From Planctomycetota bacterium (GTDB lineage: Bacteria; Planctomycetota; PLA2), in NCBI GenBank assembly GCA_021776735.1, contig JAJFFH010000051.1, positions 186,001-250,000 of the forward strand: a stretch of 64,000 nt of DNA, written 5' to 3'. The notes under the pieces are model-generated. The model worked only from the letters and a program-made list of their open reading frames with translations, had not been told where the DNA came from and searched no databases. Position numbers and translations under genes: made by a program. This document shows, one piece after another, positions 6,964-14,466 of this stretch; the stretch's first letter is position 1, and each line of letters starts with the position of its first letter.

Positions 6964-7968
6964 ATGGAGATTCCCGAGCAATGGACGCGGCGGCCGCAGT
7001 GGACCCCGCTTGAGATTCGGCGGGCGGTCACGTTCGGCGTGGCTGGGCTGCTGCTTCTCATCGGTATTTGGACCAGCTACTACACCGTCGCGCCCGAGGA
7101 GGAGGCGGTCGTTCTGCGCTTCGGAGCCTACGTCGGCTCCAGCCAGCCGGGGCTGCACTTCAAGCTGCCGTTCGGCATCGACAACGCGATCAAGGTGCCC
7201 GTGACCGAGGTGCGCAAGGTCGAGTTCGGCTACCGCACGGTCTCGGCGGGGCGGCGCACCAACTACGGCGCGGCGCGCGGTGGGAGCGAGGAGACCCTGA
7301 TGCTCACCGGCGACCTCAACATCGCCGCGGTCGAGTGGGTCGCCCAATACAAGATCAAGGACGCGAAGGACTGGCTGTTCAACGTCCAGGATCCCGAGGA
7401 GACGATTCGCGACATCGGCGAGGCGGTCATGCGCTCGATCGTGGGCGACCACACCGTGACCGAACTTCTCACGCGCCAGCGCGAACAGATCGCGCAGCGG
7501 GTCGAGGACGAGCTTCAGACGCTGCTCGACAAGTACGAGACCGGCGTCGAGATCGTCACGGTGAAGCTGCAGAACGCGGTCCCGCCGGGGCCCGTGCGCG
7601 CGGCCTTCAACGAGGTCAACGCCGCGCAGCAGGAACGCTCGCAACTCGAGAACGAGGCGCAGCGCGAATACAACAAGGCCATCGCCCAGGCGCGCGGCGA
7701 CGCGCTGCGCAAGGTCAGCGAGGCCGAGGGGTATGCGATCGATCGCACCAACCGGGCGAAGGGCGACGTCGCCCGGTTCAACGAACTGGTCGAGGTCTAC
7801 CGTACGAGTCCGCAGGTCACCCGGCAGCGCCTGTTTCTGGAGGCCATGGAGCGTGTGCTGCCGGGCGTTCACCGCGTGGTCGTCGCGAGCGACGGCGGGG
7901 TGTTGAAGATGCTGCCCCTTGGACGGTCCGGAATCGCGGACGCGATCGGGACCGGGGGTGGCAAATGA
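6964..7968 (+). CDS. hflK: SPFH-domain protein HflK
   Basis: A 334-residue membrane protein with one N-terminal transmembrane helix (~24-42, 'AVTFGVAGLLLLIGIWTSYY'), followed by the SPFH/band-7 domain ('APEEEAVVLRFGAYVGSSQPGLHFKLPFG') and a long charged helical stretch rich in Glu/Gln/Ala. HflK and HflC form a periplasm-facing cage around the FtsH protease and modulate membrane protein turnover. The 4-base overlap with hflC and the matching order support the assignment. No ftsH is in the window. Confidence 0.9.
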   Translation: MEIPEQWTRRPQWTPLEIRRAVTFGVAGLLLLIGIWTSYYTVAPEEEAVVLRFGAYVGSSQPGLHFKLPFGIDNAIKVPVTEVRKVEFGYRTVSAGRRTNYGAARGGSEETLMLTGDLNIAAVEWVAQYKIKDAKDWLFNVQDPEETIRDIGEAVMRSIVGDHTVTELLTRQREQIAQRVEDELQTLLDKYETGVEIVTVKLQNAVPPGPVRAAFNEVNAAQQERSQLENEAQREYNKAIAQARGDALRKVSEAEGYAIDRTNRAKGDVARFNELVEVYRTSPQVTRQRLFLEAMERVLPGVHRVVVASDGGVLKMLPLGRSGIADAIGTGGGK

Positions 7969-8942
7969 ACCAGCAGACGAAGCTCGGCATCCTGATCGGG
8001 GCCGGCGCTCTTCTCCTGATCGTGTTCTTCTCGTCGTTTTATGTCGTCAACGAGTGGGAACAGGTCGTTGTCACCCAGTTCGGCGATCCGGTCGGCGAGC
8101 CGATTACGGAGGCGGGGTTCCATCTCAAGCTGCCGTTCGTCCAAAAGACCAACTCGTTCGAGAAGCGCATCCTGATCTGGGACGGCGAGCGCAACCAGGT
8201 TCCGACCGACGACAAGCGCTTCATCTGGGTGGACACGACCGCGCGCTGGCGGATCAAGAAACCGCTTACGTTCCTGCAGTCGGTCCGCACGATCCAGGGG
8301 GCGCAATCGCGTCTCGACGACTACCTCGATTCGGCGGTCCGCGACGTGATCGGCAAGCACAAGCTCGTCGAACTCGTGCGCCTGACGAACCGCGTGCTCG
8401 ACGTCGTCTCCAAGGAAGAGGACGCGGAAGCGGGCCCGCTCGAGCGAGAAGTGCGGGCCAAGATCACGAAAGGCCGCAACAAGCTCGTCTTGGAAATGCT
8501 CGAGAACGCCCGGCCCAAGGTCGAGGAACTCGGCCTCGAGCTGATCGACCTGCGCATCAAGCGCATCAACTACGTCGAGTCGGTGCGCCTGAGCGTGTAC
8601 CAGCGCATGATTTCCGAACGCCAGCGCATCGCGGAACAGTACCGCTCGGAAGGCCGCGGCAAAAAAGCCGAGGTCGAAGGCCAGAGAGCGCGCGAAGAGA
8701 AAAAGATCCTCTCGGAAGCCTACCGCAAGGCGCAGGAAGTCATCGCCACAGCGGACGCCGACGCCGCCCGCACCTTTGCCGACGCCTACAACACCGACCC
8801 GGAGTTCTTCGCGTTCGTCCGCACGCTGCAAAGCTACGAAATGATGATCGGCAAGAACCACACCCTGGTCCTCTCCCCGGACTCCGACCTCTACCGCTAT
8901 CTAACCTCCATGGGCCAAGCTCCGCCTGCCAAGCAGAAGTAA
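7965..8942 (+). CDS. hflC: SPFH-domain protein HflC
   Basis: A 325-residue partner of HflK. The N-terminal helix ~8-28 ('LGILIGAGALLLIVFFSSFYVV') is followed by the SPFH domain ('NEWEQVVVTQFGDPVGE..GFHLKLPF'), 'RIKRINYVESVRLSVYQRM' and the family signature 'AEQYRSEGRGKKAEVEGQ'. It ends with 'DPEFFAFVRTLQSYE', typical of HflC. Its ATG overlaps the hflK stop. A motif copy lies 44 bases beyond its stop. Confidence 0.92.
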   Translation: MNQQTKLGILIGAGALLLIVFFSSFYVVNEWEQVVVTQFGDPVGEPITEAGFHLKLPFVQKTNSFEKRILIWDGERNQVPTDDKRFIWVDTTARWRIKKPLTFLQSVRTIQGAQSRLDDYLDSAVRDVIGKHKLVELVRLTNRVLDVVSKEEDAEAGPLEREVRAKITKGRNKLVLEMLENARPKVEELGLELIDLRIKRINYVESVRLSVYQRMISERQRIAEQYRSEGRGKKAEVEGQRAREEKKILSEAYRKAQEVIATADADAARTFADAYNTDPEFFAFVRTLQSYEMMIGKNHTLVLSPDSDLYRYLTSMGQAPPAKQK

Positions 8943-8986
8943 CGCTCCCCAAGCGGACAGACCCGAAGCGACAGTCCTCAGGCGAA

Positions 8987-9006
8987 AGCAGACGGACGGC
9001 GATGTC
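8987..9006 (+). repeat. Interspersed motif, copy 5 (exact consensus)
   Basis: AGCAGACGGACGGCGATGTC, between hflC and the unknown gene starting at 9015. Confidence 0.92.
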
Positions 9007-9014
9007 TCGCGACT

Positions 9015-9713
9015 TTGCGTCGAGAACACTCTCCTCCGCCGAAACCGAAGCCGACGGCGGGTGATACCGAGCCGCCTGCATCGGTACCGACGCCGCCTCG
9101 CCCCTACGAACCTGAGGACTGGCCGCCGAGTGTCCGTGGTCCGAAGCCGGTGGGGTTTCGCCCCGGCTGCAAGACGGCGTGGGATCAGATTACGCCCGAC
9201 ACGGATCCGCAGCACCCGCACTGGTTGCGGAACAAGCCGCCCGACAACGCGGAGCAGGGCTGGTTGGATCAGGGGTGGAAGCGGCTGCGCAATCGCGCGT
9301 GGCGCGAAGGGACGGGAACGTCGCGGTGGAACTGGGTGCGTCCGCCCGGCCTGGGCACGCGGCCCATGATCTGCGCCGATGGCGAGGGGATCCCCGGGAC
9401 TCCGCCTTCGCCGACGCCGGTGGACACGCACCCGGAGACGAGCATCATTGTCTCGGCTCCTCGTCCTGATCACGGGCTGAATCCCCAGCCGATGCCGGTT
9501 GCACCCGTCTCAACGGATGCCCCGCCCTACCCCCAGCCCGCCACGTACGGAGCGCCGGGCCCGTTTCCGACGAGCGGATTTCAGCCGTTCACCGCGATGC
9601 CGGCTGGACGCCCGTATGCGGACGATCCGGAGTCGGCCGAGACGATCTCCACGGCGGAGCTGACGGTCCACTACGAGGCGCGCGGTGTGAGTTGGAGCGC
9701 ATACCAGGTCTAG
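9015..9713 (+). CDS. Unknown proline-rich protein of the 9-13.7 kb block
   Basis: About 232 residues from a TTG at 9015; no ATG or GTG is available in this frame after the hflC stop, so the start is uncertain. The protein is very rich in Pro, with a central Trp-rich segment ('GWLDQGWKRLRNRAW', 'SRWNWVRPPGLGTRP') and low-complexity Pro/Thr/Ser flanks. There is no signal peptide or membrane segment and I recognise no family. It is the first of four same-strand genes that end in a polymorphic toxin, so a structural or delivery role for that cassette is a guess from position only. Confidence 0.55.
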   Translation: MRREHSPPPKPKPTAGDTEPPASVPTPPRPYEPEDWPPSVRGPKPVGFRPGCKTAWDQITPDTDPQHPHWLRNKPPDNAEQGWLDQGWKRLRNRAWREGTGTSRWNWVRPPGLGTRPMICADGEGIPGTPPSPTPVDTHPETSIIVSAPRPDHGLNPQPMPVAPVSTDAPPYPQPATYGAPGPFPTSGFQPFTAMPAGRPYADDPESAETISTAELTVHYEARGVSWSAYQV

Positions 9714-9733
9714 CGATCTGAGGAAGGTCACTC

Positions 9734-9889
9734 ATGAGCGGCAGCAAGCGTGCGCACGAGATGCAGGTCAGCCCCTACGGGGCGGAGGAAGTCATGTCGC
9801 TGTTCGCCGATCGTGGTCTGCGCAAGGCTATCGGCGACGAAGAGGGAGAGGGCGGCGGATGGCCTACCAGCTGCGGCGCAGGGCCATGA
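9734..9889 (+). CDS. Small unknown protein (51 aa)
   Basis: The ATG at 9734 is preceded by AGGAAGG and the leader TCACTC, which also precedes the ATG of the toxin gene at 10812. The product starts 'MSGSKRAHEMQVSPYGAEEV' and ends in a Gly/Glu-rich tail. It overlaps the next gene (start 9859) in another frame. The ribosome-binding site and shared leader are the main evidence that it is real. Confidence 0.5.
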   Translation: MSGSKRAHEMQVSPYGAEEVMSLFADRGLRKAIGDEEGEGGGWPTSCGAGP

Positions 9890-10794
9890 AGGCCCAGCAA
9901 GAAGCGCAGGCGGCGGCTGTGCGGAGCCAGGCTGCTTCACCGGCTGCGCCTCGGGAATCGGTCCCCTTCGGTCCGAAGGCTTCCGGTGTCTCGATCCCCG
10001 AAGTCCTCCATTCCGCCGACCTGTCCTTGGTCGATCGTTGGCGCCGCCATCCACAGGAATCCCAGGGCAACTGGGACGGAGCGCCGATCCCCGTGGCGTT
10101 CACCTCGGAAGAGGTCTACGCGGCCGTACAGCAGGCGGCGGGCGCTGACCCGAGGCGCGGTTCGCTCGGCGGGATGGACGGCGACTCGTTTTTTATCGCC
10201 GAGAAAGTCGCCGAGGCGCTCGAGTCGTGGTCCGGGACCGCCTGGGTGCGGATTCCGAGTTCGCCGGGCCTACCGGTGAGCGAGTTCAACCTTACGGACC
10301 GGATTCGGCACCTGCGTCACCTGTTTCCGCGGCATCCGGACCACCGGCCGACGCACCTGCCCGTGCACGACATGGCGCGGATCGGGACGACGTGGGACCA
10401 GCATGAGCGGATGTTTGAAGTCTCGCCGGAGGCGCTGGCGGGCAAGCAGTTCCAGCCCGGGTTCGCGTTTGCGTTGGAGCGTTCCAACATCGCGGGGGCC
10501 GAGGCCAACCTGCGCAACATCGCGGACCGGCGGGTGCGTGCGGTCCTGGAGGAAAACCTCCGCCTCGCGCGCGCGCAGGAGGCCGGGCTCTCGGGCTACG
10601 GCGGCGCGGACGACGAGTACGGCGACGACGAGGAGTACGGATATGCCGACCTTGATGAGCCCGCGCTGGAAGACGAAAGCTACGGCGGCGGGCCGTACGC
10701 GCCTGCCGGCAGCGGACCGCCTCCGGGGTTTTCCGCGCCGCTGAACCTGACGAGCTTTTTTCCCGTGACGCAGGTGTTCTCGATCAAGGGTTAG
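9859..10794 (+). CDS. Unknown protein of the toxin block (311 aa)
   Basis: A soluble protein with a basic N-terminus (MAYQLRRRAMKAQQEAQAAA), a central ordered part with several His/Trp positions ('HLPVHDMARIGTTWDQHERM') and a helical segment 'ADRRVRAVLEENLRLARAQEAG'. An acidic Tyr-rich stretch ('DDEYGDDEEYGYADLDE') and a Pro/Phe-rich end follow. No family is recognised. Same strand and tight spacing with 9015-9713, 9734-9889 and the toxin at 10812 make a four-gene unit likely. The layout recalls accessory or structural proteins of a secretion or phage-tail-like device, but no diagnostic motif is present. Confidence 0.6.
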   Translation: MAYQLRRRAMKAQQEAQAAAVRSQAASPAAPRESVPFGPKASGVSIPEVLHSADLSLVDRWRRHPQESQGNWDGAPIPVAFTSEEVYAAVQQAAGADPRRGSLGGMDGDSFFIAEKVAEALESWSGTAWVRIPSSPGLPVSEFNLTDRIRHLRHLFPRHPDHRPTHLPVHDMARIGTTWDQHERMFEVSPEALAGKQFQPGFAFALERSNIAGAEANLRNIADRRVRAVLEENLRLARAQEAGLSGYGGADDEYGDDEEYGYADLDEPALEDESYGGGPYAPAGSGPPPGFSAPLNLTSFFPVTQVFSIKG

Positions 10795-10811
10795 GATTTC
10801 AGGAGTCACTC

Positions 10812-13175
10812 ATGCCCGGACGCACCGTTGCCCTGCCGCCGCCGCCGCGCGAAGAAAAGAAGCCCGAGCAAAAACCGTTCGGTCCCGAGCCGTATGTCGA
10901 GATCGACGGCGACATCGCGCCGATCACCGGCGGCCCGTCGCAGTGGCTGGACTACGCCCGCGACATCATCGGCGGGGTGCCCGCGAAGGAAACGTCGTAC
11001 CCGCCGGGCTACGACCCGATCCTGGACATCAGCTGGGACTCGCCGCTGCTCGGCGGCCCGCTCCCGGGCCCGGCAGCCCCCTCAAGAAAGACCAAGCCCG
11101 AGCCGCCGGAGGACAAGACCCCGCGCACGGTGACCGACCGCGAAACGGGCCGCGACAAGACGAAGACAAAGAAGAAGAAAACCTCGAAGAGAAAGGATGG
11201 GGGGCGCGGGGGCAACCTGACCCCGACCAAGCGCCGCAAAAAAGTCGGCGGCCCGTCGCTGTGGGAGAAGTTCTGGAGAGACATGGTGACGGGCAACAAC
11301 CCGCTGACCGGCCTGCCCTGGAACATCGACCCGAGCACGGGTAAGCCGTGGAAGGCTCCGGAACCGGTGGAGAAGCTGGACGAGCGGAAGGAGTACGCGA
11401 AGGAGCCGCCGAGGAAAGAGGTTTCCGGGGACGACGGCCGGAAAAAGAAGAGGAAGAAGAAGGACGACCGCGCGAAGACGCTCTACAACGTTGACGACGT
11501 TATCTCGTTGGACGACAGCAACCCGTGCACAGGCGAACCCAGCCCGGGGCTGCTGCGGCAGCGACTCCGCAAGGTGCGGGCCGCGCTGGCCCAACATGCC
11601 GACAGCATCGAGGAGCCGGTCAAGGCGTTGGCGAATGCGAAGAAGCTCCTGGCTGCTTTGGAGGATCCCCAACACCCGCTTGCCCAGGCGCGGCAACGCC
11701 GCTTGGATGAGCTGGGCCCGGTCCGTGAGCGGGCCATCCTGCGGCAGCCCATCAACTGCATGTCGGGAAGGTGCCGGACCGTGCGCGTGAAAGACCGATG
11801 GGGCGGGCATGAACGGTACGAGCAGCGGCCCGCCCGCATCGGCGGAGACTTCGTCGGCTTCCGCGGGAAGGAGGAGTTTACGACGCTCACCCGTTTGCCG
11901 GGGCGCATCCGCCAACTCATCAACAGGTCGAACACGATGGTCGATGTCCGCAAAGGTGTAGCAGAGCGACTGCGACGCGAGATTCCGGGCCTTGCGGAAC
12001 TGGACGCCGCGCTCAGCGCGCTCGACAGAGACATCGTCGGCCACACGACGGACATCGACACGTTCTGCGAGATCATGTCGCGGGTCGAGTGGGCGGAGTA
12101 CTTGGTCGAAGCATCCGAGGTGGCCGCGCGGGCGATCCTCGTGGCCGAGAATCGGCAGGACACGCGCGACCGCCAGTGGCTGCGGACGAAGCTGCGGAAC
12201 TTCTTCGGGACGACGGATGACGAAGAGTCGCTGGCCGCCGCGACATGGATCGGCCAAGACGTGAAGTACGCCGTCCCAGGCTGGCATCCATCGGATACTT
12301 CGGCGGACGGGATCAGGGAGCGATTCAAGGTGATTCGGGCAGCCCGGAGTGGCCTGGACGGGATGCGGCGGTCCATCGCAGGCGTCGAAGAGCACATTGC
12401 GGAGATGGACGCCTGGGTGGATGGGTACCTGCAGGTCACGGAACTCGCGCTCGGTTTCACGAAACATGCGGGGGCGGCTCTCGCGGTTTACGATGCGGTC
12501 GTTGGCCGTTCGCTGTTTACGGGCCGCGAGTTGAGTATCGGCGAGAGACTTGTCGCCGGTGTGGCGATCGGCATCTCTGCGACGGGGGGTGTCGTCAAGA
12601 ATGTAGGCCGTGCCGCGCGAGGCACGGCCAGGGCCGGACGGTGGGTAAGTAGAAAGGTCGCGAAGGTCTTCGTGCGAGAAATCGACGAGGCGGCCGAAAT
12701 CGCCCGGCACCTTGAGCAAGGCTACTCGCTGAGAGCGGCCACACGGCTAGTCCAGCCGTATTCTGGCATAGGCCACCATCTCTTCCAAAAGGAGTATATC
12801 AATGGCCTCATTCAGAGGTACGGTGCGACCTCGCGGCGAGGGAAGGTTCTCAGGGCATTCAGGGATAGCAAGTGGAACGTCAAGAAACCGACGCGGATGA
12901 CGCAGGGTAGATTCTACGAGTTGCACGGAAAGCTCCATGGAGCCGACGGGCCCGTGGCTGCGTTTGGAAGAAGATCCGTTTTTGGAAACCGCCTGCTCAA
13001 GGGTGAGGGATGGAAAGCCAGCAACGTTGTCGAAGGGCTCAAGCCGTACGGCAAGCTCGGATACATTTGGCACGGGAGCCCGACGAGGTTGAGATTGGCC
13101 GCAGGAGCGGTCACGGCGGGCGTCGGAGGTGCAGGCTACGCCGTGCTCTTGCCCGACACCAATGACGGGGACTGA
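10812..13175 (+). CDS. Polymorphic toxin with PT-TG-like pretoxin region
   Basis: A 787-residue protein. Residues ~1-240 are Pro/Lys-rich and low in complexity, including 'KDKTKTKKKKTSKRKDGG'-like runs. Residues ~240-550 are mostly helical. Around residues 556-590 comes 'AVYDAVVGRSLFTGRELSIG' followed by 'ERLVAGVAIG', which matches the TG-type pretoxin motif that precedes toxin tips in bacterial polymorphic toxins. The last ~155 residues ('GIGHHLFQKEYINGLIQRYG') would be the toxin domain; its activity cannot be named. From about 12.7 kb the coding sequence is visibly more AT-rich than upstream, as expected for exchangeable toxin tips. The next gene overlaps its end and looks like the immunity gene. 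Confidence 0.65.
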   Translation: MPGRTVALPPPPREEKKPEQKPFGPEPYVEIDGDIAPITGGPSQWLDYARDIIGGVPAKETSYPPGYDPILDISWDSPLLGGPLPGPAAPSRKTKPEPPEDKTPRTVTDRETGRDKTKTKKKKTSKRKDGGRGGNLTPTKRRKKVGGPSLWEKFWRDMVTGNNPLTGLPWNIDPSTGKPWKAPEPVEKLDERKEYAKEPPRKEVSGDDGRKKKRKKKDDRAKTLYNVDDVISLDDSNPCTGEPSPGLLRQRLRKVRAALAQHADSIEEPVKALANAKKLLAALEDPQHPLAQARQRRLDELGPVRERAILRQPINCMSGRCRTVRVKDRWGGHERYEQRPARIGGDFVGFRGKEEFTTLTRLPGRIRQLINRSNTMVDVRKGVAERLRREIPGLAELDAALSALDRDIVGHTTDIDTFCEIMSRVEWAEYLVEASEVAARAILVAENRQDTRDRQWLRTKLRNFFGTTDDEESLAAATWIGQDVKYAVPGWHPSDTSADGIRERFKVIRAARSGLDGMRRSIAGVEEHIAEMDAWVDGYLQVTELALGFTKHAGAALAVYDAVVGRSLFTGRELSIGERLVAGVAIGISATGGVVKNVGRAARGTARAGRWVSRKVAKVFVREIDEAAEIARHLEQGYSLRAATRLVQPYSGIGHHLFQKEYINGLIQRYGATSRRGKVLRAFRDSKWNVKKPTRMTQGRFYELHGKLHGADGPVAAFGRRSVFGNRLLKGEGWKASNVVEGLKPYGKLGYIWHGSPTRLRLAAGAVTAGVGGAGYAVLLPDTNDGD

Positions 13176-13653
13176 CGTGAACAAGAACGAGGTTCTCGTC
13201 TTTGAAAGTGCATTGTTTCCCGCCAGCAAGGCGAGTGACCCGGACTTGAGCGAGGACGAATGGGGAAAGGCGTGCCTTAGGTACATTCTAGATGCCATCG
13301 AGGCGCCAAGCATCCGGGATACAGGCGTTGAAATAACCTCCGATGATGGATCGGGCTTTTTCGCGCTTGTCGAGTCACTAGACTCGCACGTCTGGATTCA
13401 CCTTGCTTGGTATCCCGCGACTCCAGGGCGCACCCGTGACCTATGGACGGTTCAGATTTACCGCGCCTGGTCATTGCGCCTTTGGCTAGGCGGGCTACTT
13501 CGCAAGATCCTGCGGAGAGAGGACGAGGGCGAGAGCGTGAATTGCGTGATCGCGGCCGTCACCGATCTGCTGCGTGCGCGGTCGGAGGAATTCTCCGATG
13601 TGCGCGTTTGCGCATGGAAGGAACTCGATACGCCTGCCGAGTCCAAGGGTTGA
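13162..13653 (+). CDS. Probable immunity protein for the polymorphic toxin
   Basis: A 163-residue acidic protein from the ATG at 13162, overlapping the toxin stop; a GTG at 13177 is an alternative. It has no signal peptide. It contains 'DLSEDEWGKACLRYILDAIE', a Trp/Tyr-rich strand region ('DSHVWIHLAWYPATPG') and 'CVIAAVTDLLRA'. I recognise no named family, but size, position immediately after the toxin tip, coupling and the same AT-richer composition fit an immunity protein. That role is inference from context. Confidence 0.5.
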   Translation: MTGTDVNKNEVLVFESALFPASKASDPDLSEDEWGKACLRYILDAIEAPSIRDTGVEITSDDGSGFFALVESLDSHVWIHLAWYPATPGRTRDLWTVQIYRAWSLRLWLGGLLRKILRREDEGESVNCVIAAVTDLLRARSEEFSDVRVCAWKELDTPAESKG

Positions 13654-13767
13654 TGAACTATTCGGTCTAGGTGGTGGACCGATCCGCGTGCCGGCTTGCT
13701 TCCTGTCCGTTCCCTGAAAGAAGGCCAGACGTGGCCTTGGCGGTCGGCGCGTTCCCCTGAACCGCAG

Positions 13768-14466
13768 TCATCCGTTGGCTCGACGTGTGTTCTCCTCTGT
13801 GAACGGCGCCAGCGCGCGCCGCTGGGCGGGATTCAGTTTCACGCCGGGGCGTTGGTTGCAGCGCGACTCGGCTTCGTCCGGGGGTAGCTTCAGTTCCTGT
13901 ACGAGGTACGCCGCGACGAAGACGGCGCTGCGGCCGTGGCCCATCGCGCAGTGCACCAGCACCGGTTCGTGGCCAAGTCCGCTGCGCATGTGATCGACAC
14001 CGTCGGCGAGCATGGCTTCGGTGGGGGCGGTTGCATCGAGCAGCGGGATGCAGCGGTAGCCCGGCGCTTCGCGTAGTACCGCGGGCTCCGTGAACTCGCT
14101 CGTCAGGTCGAGTACGGCTGCGAATCGGGGTGTGTCTTTGGCAGATGCCTCGCGAGCGGTCAGCCGACGCCCCAAGTACACGTTGGGCACGATCTGGTGA
14201 AACGGCGGCTGATTCAGCACGCGCACGGCGTGAAACAGCGCGTGGTTGAGTATGTGAAATGGCGCGAACGCGAGATAGCTCCAGAGCGCGATGCGCCCGT
14301 TACTCTTGCCCAGTACGCCTGGGCCCGCGCCCGCGTAGGCCACGGCCAGGCCGAGACACGCGACGCCGATCCACGCTGTGATGCCGATTGCGACTGGGCC
14401 GCCGAGCGCAAGACCGAGAGCCGGGCAGACGACTCCAAGCACCGCGAACAGGAGCGCGTACTTCAC
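13768..14466 (-). CDS. Membrane-anchored dual-specificity-type phosphatase
   Basis: The GTG at 14466 overlaps the stop of the metal ATPase (GTGA). Residues ~1-90 contain two or three hydrophobic segments ('YALLFAVLGVVCPALGLALG', 'IGITAWIGVACLGLAVAYAG'). A cytoplasmic domain follows with 'VPNVYLGRRLTAREA', 'FAAVLDLTSEF' and the Cys-x5-Arg loop 'HCAMGHGRSA' of protein-tyrosine/dual-specificity phosphatases. Cys and Arg are both present, so it should be active. Coupling to a Zn/Cd exporter is unusual; the substrate could be a phosphoprotein, a phosphoinositide or RNA 5' ends. Confidence 0.85.
   Translation of the reverse strand: MKYALLFAVLGVVCPALGLALGGPVAIGITAWIGVACLGLAVAYAGAGPGVLGKSNGRIALWSYLAFAPFHILNHALFHAVRVLNQPPFHQIVPNVYLGRRLTAREASAKDTPRFAAVLDLTSEFTEPAVLREAPGYRCIPLLDATAPTEAMLADGVDHMRSGLGHEPVLVHCAMGHGRSAVFVAAYLVQELKLPPDEAESRCNQRPGVKLNPAQRRALAPFTEENTRRANG

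Noticed and set aside
11082..12719. Long minus-strand frame opposite the toxin gene
   Set aside because: It is a shadow of the GC-rich plus-strand gene and contains no recognisable domain.
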